Source: Crenobacter cavernae (GTDB lineage Bacteria > Pseudomonadota > Gammaproteobacteria > Burkholderiales > Chromobacteriaceae). Taken from it: a stretch of 64,000 bases of DNA. The stretch is from the NCBI RefSeq assembly GCF_003355495.1, contig NZ_CP031337.1, forward strand, positions 186,001-250,000, written 5' to 3'. Below the pieces are notes generated by a model. It had not been told where the DNA came from. It did not search any database and saw nothing but the letters and a program-made list of their open reading frames with translations. Of the stretch, positions 44,485 through 53,564 are shown piece after piece; position 1 is the first letter of the stretch, and each line of letters opens with the position of its first letter. Position numbers and translations under genes: made by a program.

Positions 44485-45987
44485 ATGTCGGAACAAGACA
44501 ACGTCCTGCCGCAGCAGGACGAAAACCAGATCATCGCCGAGCGCCGCGCCAAACTGAAAGCCATCCGCGAAGCCGGCATCGCCTTCCCGAACGACTTCAA
44601 GCGTGAAGACCAGGCCGGCAAGCTGATCGCCCACTACGCCGAAAAGACCAAGGAAGAACTCGAGGCGCTGAACATTCAGGTCGCCGTCGCCGGCCGCATG
44701 ATGCTCAAGCGCGTGATGGGCAAGGCGAGCTTCGCGACCGTCCAGGACGGCACCGGCCGCATCCAGTTCTACATCAACGACCAGGGCGTCGGCGCCGACA
44801 TCCACGCCTCGTTCAAGCACTGGGACATGGGCGACTTCCTCGGCGCGCGCGGCACGCTGTTCAAGACCAACAAGGGCGAGCTGTCGGTCAACGTGTCCGA
44901 ACTGCGCCTCTTGTCCAAGAGCCTGCGCCCGCTGCCGGAGAAATTCCACGGCCTGGCCGACCAGGAACAGAAGTACCGCCAGCGCTATCTGGACCTGATC
45001 ACCAACGACTACTCGCGCGACACCTTCATCAAGCGTTCGCGCACCGTCCAGGGCGTGCGCGAGTACATGGTGAACGAGGGCTACCTCGAGGTCGAAACGC
45101 CGATGATGCATCCGATCCCAGGCGGCGCCACCGCGAAACCGTTCGTCACCCACCACAACGCGCTCGACATGGCGCTGTATCTTCGCGTCGCGCCGGAGCT
45201 GTACCTGAAGCGCCTGGTGGTCGGCGGCATGGAGCGCGTGTTCGAGATCAACCGTAACTTCCGCAACGAGGGGATGAGCACGCGCCACAACCCCGAGTTC
45301 ACCATGATGGAGTTCTACGAGGCGTACGCCGACTACCAGCGGATGATGGAGCTCACCGAAGGCGTGATCCAGTCGGTCGCGCGCGCGGTGTGCGGCGGCC
45401 TGCACATCCACTACCAGGGCAAGCCGGTCGACCTGTCCAAGTTCGACCGCCTGACCATCGTCGACGCGATCAAGAAGTACAACCCAGACTACACCGACGA
45501 GCAGCTGAACGACCGCGCGTGGCTGAAGGACGAGATCGTCCGTACCGGCGGCAAGCCGGTGCTGACCGACGGCATCGGCGGCCTGCAGCTGTCGCTGTTC
45601 GAGGAAGTCGCCGAGAGTCAGTTGTGGAACCCGACCTTCATCGTCGACTACCCGGTCGAAGTGTCGCCGCTGGCGCGCGAATCCGACCAGCACGCCGGCA
45701 TCACCGAGCGCTTCGAACTGTTCGTCGTCGGCCGCGAGCTCGCCAACGGCTACTCCGAGTTGAACGACCCGGAAGACCAGGCCGCGCGCTTCATGGCGCA
45801 GGTTGAGCAGAAGGACGCCGGCGACGACGAGGCGATGCACTTCGACGCCGACTACGTGCGCGCGCTCGAATTCGGCATGCCGCCGACCGGCGGCTGCGGC
45901 ATCGGCATCGACCGTCTGGTGATGCTGCTGACCGACGCGGCGTCGATCCGCGACGTGATCCTGTTCCCGCAGATGAGGCCGGAATAA
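44485..45987 (+). CDS. lysS: Lysyl-tRNA synthetase, class II
   Basis: Charges tRNA-Lys; 500 residues, the standard length. It has an N-terminal OB-fold anticodon-binding domain and a class II catalytic core. That core shows motif 1 (around EVETPMMHPIPGGATAKPF), motif 2 (FRNEGMSTRHNPEFTMMEFYEAY) and motif 3 (GCGIGIDRLVMLLT). It follows prfB as in many proteobacteria. The C-terminus is intact, and the lower-GC island begins within the next few hundred bases. Confidence 0.97.
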   Translation: MSEQDNVLPQQDENQIIAERRAKLKAIREAGIAFPNDFKREDQAGKLIAHYAEKTKEELEALNIQVAVAGRMMLKRVMGKASFATVQDGTGRIQFYINDQGVGADIHASFKHWDMGDFLGARGTLFKTNKGELSVNVSELRLLSKSLRPLPEKFHGLADQEQKYRQRYLDLITNDYSRDTFIKRSRTVQGVREYMVNEGYLEVETPMMHPIPGGATAKPFVTHHNALDMALYLRVAPELYLKRLVVGGMERVFEINRNFRNEGMSTRHNPEFTMMEFYEAYADYQRMMELTEGVIQSVARAVCGGLHIHYQGKPVDLSKFDRLTIVDAIKKYNPDYTDEQLNDRAWLKDEIVRTGGKPVLTDGIGGLQLSLFEEVAESQLWNPTFIVDYPVEVSPLARESDQHAGITERFELFVVGRELANGYSELNDPEDQAARFMAQVEQKDAGDDEAMHFDADYVRALEFGMPPTGGCGIGIDRLVMLLTDAASIRDVILFPQMRPE

Positions 45988-46081
45988 GCGCGTCAGGAAG
46001 CCAGAGCTGTTGTAGGTTTGCAGTGTTGGTGACTATTTTGAGCATCCAAATGATGATTCAAACAGTCGCTTTAATTCAGAG

Positions 46082-46112
46082 GCCCCGACAGAGTGTCGGG
46101 GCTTTTTTCTTT
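46082..46112 (+). terminator. Intrinsic terminator of lysS
   Basis: 9-bp stem (46082-46090 with 46094-46102), 3-nt loop, long T-rich tail. It is the last clearly backbone-like signal before the island. Confidence 0.88.
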
Positions 46113-46645
46113 TAGCCAGTTAAACAAAAATCTTTGCATACTATTATGCATTATTTAAATTTTCGCCGCGAAAACATATATGAAATCATGCAAATTCAAC
46201 AAAGAATTTCTTCACTCCCATCATGAGCAAAGCGCGGGAAACCTAGTAATTCAAAGGGCTTTGCGAGAGCAACTTTAGTCTCATTTCAATTTTCACTGGT
46301 AAAAACACCGAATTAATTTACTAGCCAATTTTTTAAAAATTTGGCCTATATAGAAGGTATCTCATCGCATGCCTGCCGCGATGATCGTTAACCTAGATCG
46401 GAAAGGAAAAAGCTATCGAAGAGAGTGCAGAGAGGAAGTGCTGGAAACAAGAAAGGGCAAGCGACTAGCGCTTGCCCTTCACTTGAACCTTGGTGACCGA
46501 AGAGTATTCGATACGAAGGCGTCGACACCCAAAGTATCGTCTCTTCCCCTACCTAAGGTCAAGTCTCCGTTCGTCATTATTTTTGGATCTCGTCAGCAAG
46601 AGACGCATAAGTGCGCCTGGATACTGGCGAGATCATGGAGACATC
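46113..46645. other. AT-rich non-coding region: probable end of the Tn7-like element
   Basis: About 530 bases with markedly lower GC than lysS and no convincing gene. ORFs starting at 46369 and 46490 lack ribosome sites and conserved sequence. A strong 11-bp hairpin without a T tail lies at 46453-46479 (arms 46453-46463 and 46469-46479). In Tn7-like elements this end carries the transposase-binding repeats next to tnsA. I could not define the terminal TGT/ACA bases or repeated sites with confidence. Confidence 0.55.
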
Positions 46646-47356
46646 ATGACTCGCCATTCATATGCCACGGGCCCTTGGTCAGGCGGGCAGCGGAATGTTC
46701 ATGTTCCTGCCCGCAGCATTATCACCCCGACTGGAACCATCATCCGAGGTCGCTTTCCATCCGTCACCGCGAGACGGATGGTCGGATTCGAGCAACTGCT
46801 AGAACGAGACGCACTGTACCTATGTGACTTCGCACCGCAGGTGGTCGATATCAGGGAACAACCGTTCAAACTTCAGTACACCATGGGCAACAAAGTCCGT
46901 CGCTACACTCCAGACTATGCACTCATCCTGAAAGACGACTCGTCCCTGATCATCGAGGTAAAGCCGGCTCGCTCTCTTGCCAAGTCGGAGATCCGCGAGA
47001 AGCTCCTATACATCCGGGATGCAATGCGTCGCCAAGGTCATCAGTTCATCGTGCTCTCGAGCGACACCGTTCGAGCTCCGCATCGTCTGGACAACCTCAA
47101 GCAACTTCATCGTGACCTGCGCCAACCACTCTCGACTGAAGACATTTTGGTAAAGCAGCAGTTATCCGACTGCTTTGGCGCCAGCACCCAGGTTGCCATG
47201 GGGCTTCTCTCGCAGTGGCTAAGGAGCACCGTTCCCGTTCTGCGCCTATTGGCTCATGGACAGGTGAGCTGCGATCTAAACCAGCTCATCACCGACGACA
47301 CGCTGATCACACTGGCAAAGCAGGAGGCCGACTATGTCTTCGTCGATTCGCTTTAA
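46646..47356 (+). CDS. tnsA: TnsA-like transposon endonuclease
   Basis: Cuts the 5' strands at the ends of a Tn7-like element so that it moves by cut-and-paste; 236 residues. The restriction-enzyme-like fold is visible: a conserved Glu in GFEQLLERDAL (E49), D90 in TPDYAL, and E104-x-K106 in IIEVKP. A C-terminal helical domain follows (TEDILVKQQ onward). ATG 46646 has GGAG 5 bases upstream and is preferred to an in-frame GTG at 46490. Its last 23 bases overlap tnsB. Presence of TnsA separates this element from the TnsA-less Tn5053/Mu-like group. Confidence 0.86.
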   Translation: MTRHSYATGPWSGGQRNVHVPARSIITPTGTIIRGRFPSVTARRMVGFEQLLERDALYLCDFAPQVVDIREQPFKLQYTMGNKVRRYTPDYALILKDDSSLIIEVKPARSLAKSEIREKLLYIRDAMRRQGHQFIVLSSDTVRAPHRLDNLKQLHRDLRQPLSTEDILVKQQLSDCFGASTQVAMGLLSQWLRSTVPVLRLLAHGQVSCDLNQLITDDTLITLAKQEADYVFVDSL

Positions 47357-49304
47357 CAAAGGCAGCTCCTTCCTTTTGGACGGGCGCGAGGTCAGTGTGA
47401 CCCGGGTGATCAATGGCAACCTCGTTACGCTGGAAGATGTCGTCTCATTGGTGGTTTACCAGTACACGAAGGAGCAGCTGCTGGAACTATGGGCGGCCGG
47501 GCGCACCTCGCCAAAACCGGGTATCAACTTTCCTTCCGAGGGCTTGCAAAACCACTCATCTCTTACCGCGCTGTGCAGTTACCCGCAGAAGCTGATCGAT
47601 GCGGCCCTGCGTCGGCAGAAATATCTGGACGCACTGACGACCATGATGGGGAAGGTCGTCTTCACCCCTGCCAAGTTGCAACCCCTTCTCGAGAAAATCG
47701 CCAAGCAGCTCAACGACTCCAAGGTGCCGGGCGTGGCATCGGTCTATCGCTGGTTCAAGAGGAAGTTGCAGCACGACAACCATCCTCTTGCTTTGCTGGA
47801 GAAGGCACATTCTCGCGGATGGTTTGGCTGCCGATTCCCAACCGAGGTCCAAGAGGCGCTGATCGAATTGATCGAAACCCGCTATCTGGAACCTCCTGGA
47901 TGCAGCATCGCGGACCTCCATGACGCCTTACGAGTCCGAATTCATGAGTTGAATCAGCTACGCACCACCAGCGGGGACCTGAAGTTGCCGAGCTACCACA
48001 CGGTACGGCGCGCTGTTCTGGCCTATCCGGCTTATGAACGAGCGGTCGCCAGGTATGGCAAACAAGAAGCGTCTCTTCGCTTCCGCACCAGCTTGGCAGG
48101 CCCAAAGGCGAAGTTCATTCTGGAGGTAGCCGAGGTCGATCACACGCCGGTTGACCTGTTCGTCGTCGATGAGCGGACAGGCATGCCACTCGGCCGCCCC
48201 TGGCTCACGGTCATCATCGACCGCAAGAGCAGAATGATTCTCGGCATCTACGTCAGTTTTGGGGGGCCAAGCACTGAAGCGGTGTTTGGTTGCCTGCGTA
48301 ACGCGATCCTGCCCAAAACCTACGTTAGAGACCACTACCCGCGTGTTGAGGGTGTCTGGCCTTGCCATGGGCTCATGCAGACCTTGGTCTGCGACAACGG
48401 CCTCGAATTTCATAGCCGCGCACTAGAGCAGGCATGCTTCGATCTCGGGATCATCCTTCAGTTCTGTCCAAAGCGGAAACCTTATTTCAAAGGCGTGGTG
48501 GAGCGCGCTTTTGGCTCGATTTCCCGCAACTTTCTGCATGCCCAACAGGGAACCAGCCTGGCCAACTGGATGGAACGCCATGGCTATGACCCGCTGAAGA
48601 CCGCGGTGGCAACCTTTGACGAACTGATGCACGCCTTGCACATCTGGATCATCGATGTGTACTCGGTCAAGTTCCATCGTAGCCTCAAGCGTACTCCGCT
48701 AGGTATCTGGCAGGATGGCATCCATGACAACCCTCCAGCCCTACCTGACCTTCAAGTGCTTGATGTAGCGTTGACTGAGGATGAAGACCGGGTGCTCTGG
48801 CACTACGGCATCGAGCTGTTCAACCTGCGCTACAACAGCCGAGACGTCTATCCGATCCGCTACCAGTACGGCGAGAAGGTGACAGTACGGGTTCGGTACA
48901 ATCGCGCCGACCTTGGCCACATTTACGTCGTTCACCCGGGGACTGGAGAGACCATGAAGGTACCGGCCATCGAATTCGACTACGCCTCGGGCCTACGTCT
49001 GGAAGTCCACCAGCTCATTTGCCGTGAGTTGCGCGAGGCCGGCCTATCCGAAACCGACCCGCTCAACCTCGCCCAAGCCAAAGAGCGGATACGCCAGGTG
49101 ATCGGCGAGCAACTGGCCAGCAAAAAGCTCAAAAAACGCAAACAAGCTGCTCGTTTGTCTGGCGCCAACTCCCTGACGGTCCCGTCACAGCGTCCAGTTG
49201 CTTCGCCTACCACGTCCAGAGAAATCAAGGCTGCCCTGCCTACCGTTACCCCACGGCAGTTCAAAACCAGCTCCCACCCTCTGGGTAAAGGAGATCGGCC
49301 ATGA
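47334..49304 (+). CDS. tnsB: TnsB-like transposase (DDE, Mu/rve family)
   Basis: Binds the element ends and joins their 3' ends to target DNA; 656 residues. The rve integrase core carries the acidic triad in VAEVDHTPVDL, VCDNGLEF and FKGVVERAFG. N-terminal helical DNA-binding segments and a C-terminal Mu-type beta-barrel region (YRYQYGEKVTVRVRYN-like) follow the family layout. The basic, Ser/Pro-rich tail would contact TnsC. The start overlaps tnsA, with AGGAGG upstream; the stop overlaps the tnsC ATG (ATGA). Confidence 0.9.
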   Translation: MSSSIRFNKGSSFLLDGREVSVTRVINGNLVTLEDVVSLVVYQYTKEQLLELWAAGRTSPKPGINFPSEGLQNHSSLTALCSYPQKLIDAALRRQKYLDALTTMMGKVVFTPAKLQPLLEKIAKQLNDSKVPGVASVYRWFKRKLQHDNHPLALLEKAHSRGWFGCRFPTEVQEALIELIETRYLEPPGCSIADLHDALRVRIHELNQLRTTSGDLKLPSYHTVRRAVLAYPAYERAVARYGKQEASLRFRTSLAGPKAKFILEVAEVDHTPVDLFVVDERTGMPLGRPWLTVIIDRKSRMILGIYVSFGGPSTEAVFGCLRNAILPKTYVRDHYPRVEGVWPCHGLMQTLVCDNGLEFHSRALEQACFDLGIILQFCPKRKPYFKGVVERAFGSISRNFLHAQQGTSLANWMERHGYDPLKTAVATFDELMHALHIWIIDVYSVKFHRSLKRTPLGIWQDGIHDNPPALPDLQVLDVALTEDEDRVLWHYGIELFNLRYNSRDVYPIRYQYGEKVTVRVRYNRADLGHIYVVHPGTGETMKVPAIEFDYASGLRLEVHQLICRELREAGLSETDPLNLAQAKERIRQVIGEQLASKKLKKRKQAARLSGANSLTVPSQRPVASPTTSREIKAALPTVTPRQFKTSSHPLGKGDRP

Positions 49305-50269
49305 TCACTTCCGGCACTGACTTGTATGACGAAATCGGCAAGGTTGAACAACGGCGGCTGCTGTTCCCCGATTTTGATAAGGCCTATCGCCGCATCAGCC
49401 GTATCCACAGGATGTCGCTCGCCGGCAACCAACCGCGCCATCTGATGATTCTTGGCCCATCAGGAGCGGGCAAAAGCTCAGTCCTGGAAGAGTACGTTCG
49501 CTACTTCCCGGTGATCGAGGAGCCCGAACAGCGTCGAATTCCGGTACTTCGGGTCGAAATAAAATCTTCGCCAACCGTGCGTAGCCTGGCCGAAGATATC
49601 CTGAAGGCGATGGGCGTCCCGATGGCCTACCGGGGCACCGTCAACGAAAAAACCGACAGGGTGATCTCATCCCTTCAGAAACTGAAGGTAGAACTCCTCA
49701 TGCTGGACGAGGTTCAGCACCTGCTCGGAGCCACAAAGCGAAGTTTCGGCTCAAACAACGAGACAGAGTGGCTCAAGACCCTGCTCAATCAGATTGATAT
49801 CCCTGTCGTGCTCGCCGGGCTGCCCTATGGGCGGGCTCTTTTGAGCACAAACGAGCAGCTGCGCCGACGCCTGGATGGAGTCCGTAACCTCAATCCCTTT
49901 TCAGTCGAAGACGAGGACTCGGCTGCAGATTTCGCTGGGGTCATCAGCTGGTTCGACAGCGAAATCCATTCGGGACACCCGATCGGGCTGCATGAGGGCG
50001 ATATGCTCTACCGGCTCTACTACGCCACGGACGGCCTGATCGGCTATCTCAGCAAGCTGCTGATCGGCGCGCTGGAGATCCGCCTGGAGCATGGCCATAA
50101 GCAGGTAGAAAACTGGATGCTCGAACAGTCGTTCACGCAAAACCTGTGGGACGAAGGCGTTGGGACCCTGAACCCGTTCCATAAGAAATTCGTGCATCGG
50201 CGACTGAACAAAACGAACGAACTCTTTGCCCCCACTGCCTTCTCGGCCATGGCAGTTTCTGCAACCTAA
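49301..50269 (+). CDS. tnsC: TnsC/TniB-like AAA+ ATPase
   Basis: Target-selection ATPase linking TniQ/TnsD to the transposase; 322 residues. Walker A LGPSGAGKSS (about residues 50-59), Walker B LLMLDEVQHLL (about 131-141), a sensor-1 region (PVVLAGLP) and an arginine-rich helix are visible. AAAGGAG lies 7 bases before the ATG, which overlaps the tnsB stop. Confidence 0.9.
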   Translation: MITSGTDLYDEIGKVEQRRLLFPDFDKAYRRISRIHRMSLAGNQPRHLMILGPSGAGKSSVLEEYVRYFPVIEEPEQRRIPVLRVEIKSSPTVRSLAEDILKAMGVPMAYRGTVNEKTDRVISSLQKLKVELLMLDEVQHLLGATKRSFGSNNETEWLKTLLNQIDIPVVLAGLPYGRALLSTNEQLRRRLDGVRNLNPFSVEDEDSAADFAGVISWFDSEIHSGHPIGLHEGDMLYRLYYATDGLIGYLSKLLIGALEIRLEHGHKQVENWMLEQSFTQNLWDEGVGTLNPFHKKFVHRRLNKTNELFAPTAFSAMAVSAT

Positions 50270-50316
50270 CCCCCGAGGGCCCTTGCTAGGTCAGCCGCCT
50301 GGTGAGGGCATTTTCT

Positions 50317-52263
50317 ATGCTTCCGCTTCTCCCCATTCACCCTCTGCCGCTCCCGCTGGAGAGCGCGATCGGCTATCTGCTGCGACTGGGGGCAGTCAAC
50401 GATTTGCCAACGCTGCCCTGGCTACAGGCCTTCCAAAAGCGTATGGACCTACCTGCTCAGAGCCTCGAAGCCTTCTTCGAACAAACGACAGGACATGGCG
50501 CGACGGAAATGAACTGTCTATGGGGGCCCTCCATCCCCACCCTACCGATCAACCCCGAGCGCAAACTTGGCATCAAGACCACCTACTGGAACCTCCACCA
50601 CCGGCGTTGGTGCCCTGACTGTCTGCGAGAGTCTGGCTACTGGAAGACCGAATGGTTGCTGACGCTACAAGTGGCCTGCCCCGCCCATCGGCGTTTGCTT
50701 CACGAACTGTGCCCGGCCTGCCAACAGCCTGTGAGCTGGTATAGCGGTGGCTTACACCAATGCCGCTGTGATCACTCACTCACCACTGCCGCTCCGATGC
50801 CCACATCCGCAGAGTTGTGCCAAGTTGCTCAACTTATCAGTGAGAAGTTTGCCGCAGCGACTGAGACCCCATTCCCAGCCGCAACCAGCGATCTTGCCCA
50901 CTTGCTAGAGGACGTGCAGCTTCCCCGGCTGCTCGACCTGCTATGGGTGTTGGGGTGCTATGGACATTTCCGCTCACTCAAGAAGTCGCTGAAGGTGCAG
51001 GACCACCACCGGCTAGCCGTCGCATTGCCGGTGCTCGAGAGCGCTGGCCACATGTTGACGCAATGGCCCCATGCCTTTCATGCCCTACTGTCCGACTCTT
51101 GTGACCAGACACAAACACATGCTTTGCACTTATATAAGTTCACAGGTCCCCGGCTGCTCGCCCTTAATCGAGCCCTCAGCCACCCTGAGCTGCATTTTGT
51201 GCGCCATGAGTTCGAGCGCTTCATCTCGGCACACTGGAAAGGGGTCATCGGTGAACGGCATAGGTTTTCCGAGGCCATTACAGCCGACCACGCGACCATC
51301 CTTGCCAAGGAAGCTGCCGAGACTTTGGGAATCTCCCGGAAGAAACTGAATGTGCTGGTCGATCAGGGGCACATCCAAGGCTGGTATCAGCAATCCAAGG
51401 GCTCCCTTCGCTACCTCGTCGTCGACCGCAAGTCGGTGCTGCGCTTCCAGCGTGGTAGTGCCGATGCGTTGCACACACTCGCAGAGGCGGCTGACTATCT
51501 TGGCCTCTCCCATCCACGACTCAAGTTGCTCGTTGAGGCTGGTCTACTGGCCCCCTTACGCCAACCGGAAGGGGATAATGCCCAGCACCTACACTGGGCA
51601 TTTGAAAAGTCTGAGCTGGACAGAGTTCTCGGTGACTTGCGCATCCAAGTCCATGCGACCCCAGCATGCAGTAGCGTGATCTCCCTGGAGGCCGTCTGTC
51701 GTTCCCGAAGCCGAACTGGCGCCGACTTCATCACGCTCATTCGTGCCATACAGCGTGGCGAACTCGACTGCATCGCCCGTGATCCCAGTCAGCCAGGCCT
51801 GAAAGGGCTGCTACTCGGCCGGACCCAATTTGAAACTTGGTTTGCGGAACACCTGCAGTCGCAGCAGTTGTACTCCATCTCGCCTGCCGCTCACTACCTG
51901 GGGCTCAAGGAGCATGTGCTGTCCTGGCTGCGTGATAAAGGGCTACTGTATGGATTCGAATATCCCGAAGGTGCTAAAAGTCCTAAGTTACCGAGGCCGG
52001 TGCTGGATAGCCTTAAGGCCCGCTATGCCTGGGGTTTGGAGCTAGAGAGGCTAACGGGATACGGAAGGAAGTCTGCGGCACGTGCGCTGATCAACCGTGG
52101 GGTGTGGCCCGTTACGGGCCCTGCGGTCGATGGTGGAACGACTTACCTGTTCTTACGTGCGGACGTCATCGCTTTTCAGAGACACCAGGCTCAGTACACA
52201 CGGCACGGCTCCCATAAAGCATTGCCATGCAAGGCTGTCGGAGGTGGAGGCCACACATGTTGA
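50317..52263 (+). CDS. tniQ: TniQ/TnsD-like target-selection protein
   Basis: Predicted site-selection protein of the Tn7-like element, 648 residues, similar in length to Tn7 TnsD. The N-terminal TniQ domain (LPLPLESAIGYLLRLG) is followed by zinc-binding pairs (CPDC, CPAH, CPAC, CRC, about residues 98-150). The C-terminal half contains several successive helix-turn-helix-like units, each of the form LGxS/LGLxxxxLxxLxxxGxLxG (for example ETLGISRKKLNVLVDQGHIQG, DYLGLSHPRLKLLVEAGLL, HYLGLKEHVLSWLRDKGLL). These suit recognition of a long DNA site. ATG 50317 has GAGG upstream. Confidence 0.84.
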   Translation: MLPLLPIHPLPLPLESAIGYLLRLGAVNDLPTLPWLQAFQKRMDLPAQSLEAFFEQTTGHGATEMNCLWGPSIPTLPINPERKLGIKTTYWNLHHRRWCPDCLRESGYWKTEWLLTLQVACPAHRRLLHELCPACQQPVSWYSGGLHQCRCDHSLTTAAPMPTSAELCQVAQLISEKFAAATETPFPAATSDLAHLLEDVQLPRLLDLLWVLGCYGHFRSLKKSLKVQDHHRLAVALPVLESAGHMLTQWPHAFHALLSDSCDQTQTHALHLYKFTGPRLLALNRALSHPELHFVRHEFERFISAHWKGVIGERHRFSEAITADHATILAKEAAETLGISRKKLNVLVDQGHIQGWYQQSKGSLRYLVVDRKSVLRFQRGSADALHTLAEAADYLGLSHPRLKLLVEAGLLAPLRQPEGDNAQHLHWAFEKSELDRVLGDLRIQVHATPACSSVISLEAVCRSRSRTGADFITLIRAIQRGELDCIARDPSQPGLKGLLLGRTQFETWFAEHLQSQQLYSISPAAHYLGLKEHVLSWLRDKGLLYGFEYPEGAKSPKLPRPVLDSLKARYAWGLELERLTGYGRKSAARALINRGVWPVTGPAVDGGTTYLFLRADVIAFQRHQAQYTRHGSHKALPCKAVGGGGHTC

Positions 52264-52760
52264 TTTTTCTTGATACGGAGTTTGCCGACTTCGCCGACCG
52301 CGAGCCTATCAGCATCGGCATGGTGTCTGAAGATGGTCGACACGTTTTCTACGCGGAGCTACAAGACTTCGACCGTGATCGCTGTAGCGCTTTCGTACGT
52401 TCGACAGTGTGGCCCCTGTTGGGCCAGATTCATGGAGCGACGGTCAAGCGGATTGACCTCCCCAATCGGTTGCGCACCTGGTTTGCCACACTGCCCAGAA
52501 GGGCGACGATCGCGTGCGATAGCCAGTTTGACCGCGAGGTGTTGGGAACAGTGATCGGCGGACCGTGGCCGGCCAATCTAGCTGGATGGTTCGACTTGCG
52601 CCCGCTGATTGACACGACGGTTTTTGACCAGGCGGTAAGCGCTTATCACGATCAACCGGGTCGGCCTTGGCATCACGCTCTGCACGATGCCCATGCTCAT
52701 CGTGCAGGTTGGCTAGCATGGATGGACAAACGCCGGCGCGACAATGCCAGGCAGGAATGA
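52257..52760 (+). CDS. DEDDh-type 3'-5' exonuclease-like protein
   Basis: A 167-residue RNase H-fold exonuclease candidate. Motif I is FLDTEF (D6, E8). A central Asp motif is in ACDSQFD (about residue 87). The C-terminal HHALHDAHAHRAGW (about residues 138-151) fits the H-x4-D ExoIII motif of the DEDDh class (RNase T, DnaQ and Rv2179c-like enzymes). ATG 52257 lies inside the end of tniQ (7-base overlap) with a strong GGAGGTGGAGG ahead, so it is translated with the transposition operon. Its role in transposition or as cargo is unknown. Confidence 0.72.
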   Translation: MLIFLDTEFADFADREPISIGMVSEDGRHVFYAELQDFDRDRCSAFVRSTVWPLLGQIHGATVKRIDLPNRLRTWFATLPRRATIACDSQFDREVLGTVIGGPWPANLAGWFDLRPLIDTTVFDQAVSAYHDQPGRPWHHALHDAHAHRAGWLAWMDKRRRDNARQE

Positions 52761-52941
52761 GTAACCGTGCAAGATAGCATAATGAACAATAAACAGCCGT
52801 GAGCTGATCCGAATTTCCGGGATAGGGGCGATCACATGGCTCAACAGCAGCAGGCCCAAATATAGGATTTCCCGGATAGGCTACTGCAGTTGCTGGCAGG
52901 TCCGAGGCTGCCATCGGTGGCCCTGTTGTATGCAGACTCTG

Positions 52942-53475
52942 CTACCCATTGATCTCCGCATAGATGGCCTTGATCAACTCAAGTGTCTCTCGGCAGAGCG
53001 GTATCACGGGGGTACCTGCATCTCGCATGCTCCCAAAGTGGAAGTCTTCAGGTAAGGATGGTCCGGTAGCCATCACAGAGAGTGAGAAGTGGTGAGTGTT
53101 CTTCTTCCGAAACTCATAGAGCTGCGTGGTGATGGGCGTCAGACCCGCTGTCTTCACATAGTTCGGATTGCTCGTGCGCTGGGACACCTTTACATGTCTT
53201 CGCAGAACAGCAAGTCCCTCATGATCTATACAAGGATCTTCGCTATGTGGATCTGTGTAGCGGAAGTGGGCCATAAGTGCAGACGATTCGAAGAAGCTGT
53301 ATGCCGCATTCAGAAACGCAGACACCAACCACCTGAACCTGTTGCGATCCGTTTCCACTGAGAGAAAATCAAAGAAGAACTCGCATTCTCGGACTTTGTC
53401 GTCCAGATCCGGGACTGACTGTATGTCCCAGCGACGGAACCAGTCATTCAAGTCGAATGCATCGGTATTGGACAT
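52942..53475 (-). CDS. Hypothetical protein (possible HEPN-like helical protein)
   Basis: A 177-residue protein on the opposite strand to the transposition genes. I do not recognise it firmly. It looks mainly helical. The stretch RFRWLVSAFLNAAYSFFESSALMAHF and the later RKKNTHHFSL resemble HEPN-type or Cthe_2314-like proteins found with toxins and defence genes, but the diagnostic R-x4-6-H motif is not clear. The ATG at 53475 follows an AGG-containing leader. The insertion sequence lies 90 bases upstream of its start. Confidence 0.6.
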   Translation of the reverse strand: MSNTDAFDLNDWFRRWDIQSVPDLDDKVRECEFFFDFLSVETDRNRFRWLVSAFLNAAYSFFESSALMAHFRYTDPHSEDPCIDHEGLAVLRRHVKVSQRTSNPNYVKTAGLTPITTQLYEFRKKNTHHFSLSVMATGPSLPEDFHFGSMRDAGTPVIPLCRETLELIKAIYAEING

Positions 53476-53560
53476 GCGAAACCTAACGTGATGTATCCGC
53501 TATAAATTGCGTCTTTAAAGAGATGCCATTCATGGTGCGTAGGGGAATCCGGAGCCCCCC

Positions 53561-53564
53561 TCAT
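53561..53564. repeat. Left target-site duplication (TCAT) of the IS5-type element
   Basis: TCAT directly precedes the left IS terminus and recurs at 54799-54802 directly after the right terminus. Confidence 0.75.

Noticed and set aside
46021..46045. TnsB-binding-site-like string (CAGT...ACTATTTTGA) just after lysS
   Set aside because: It resembles a Tn7 end repeat but points the wrong way for an element lying to the right and occurs once. It also lies before the lysS terminator, so it cannot be used to place the end.
46369..46827. 152-codon plus-strand ORF overlapping the tnsA start
   Set aside because: No ribosome site and low-complexity basic composition. It overlaps the conserved tnsA start in another frame.
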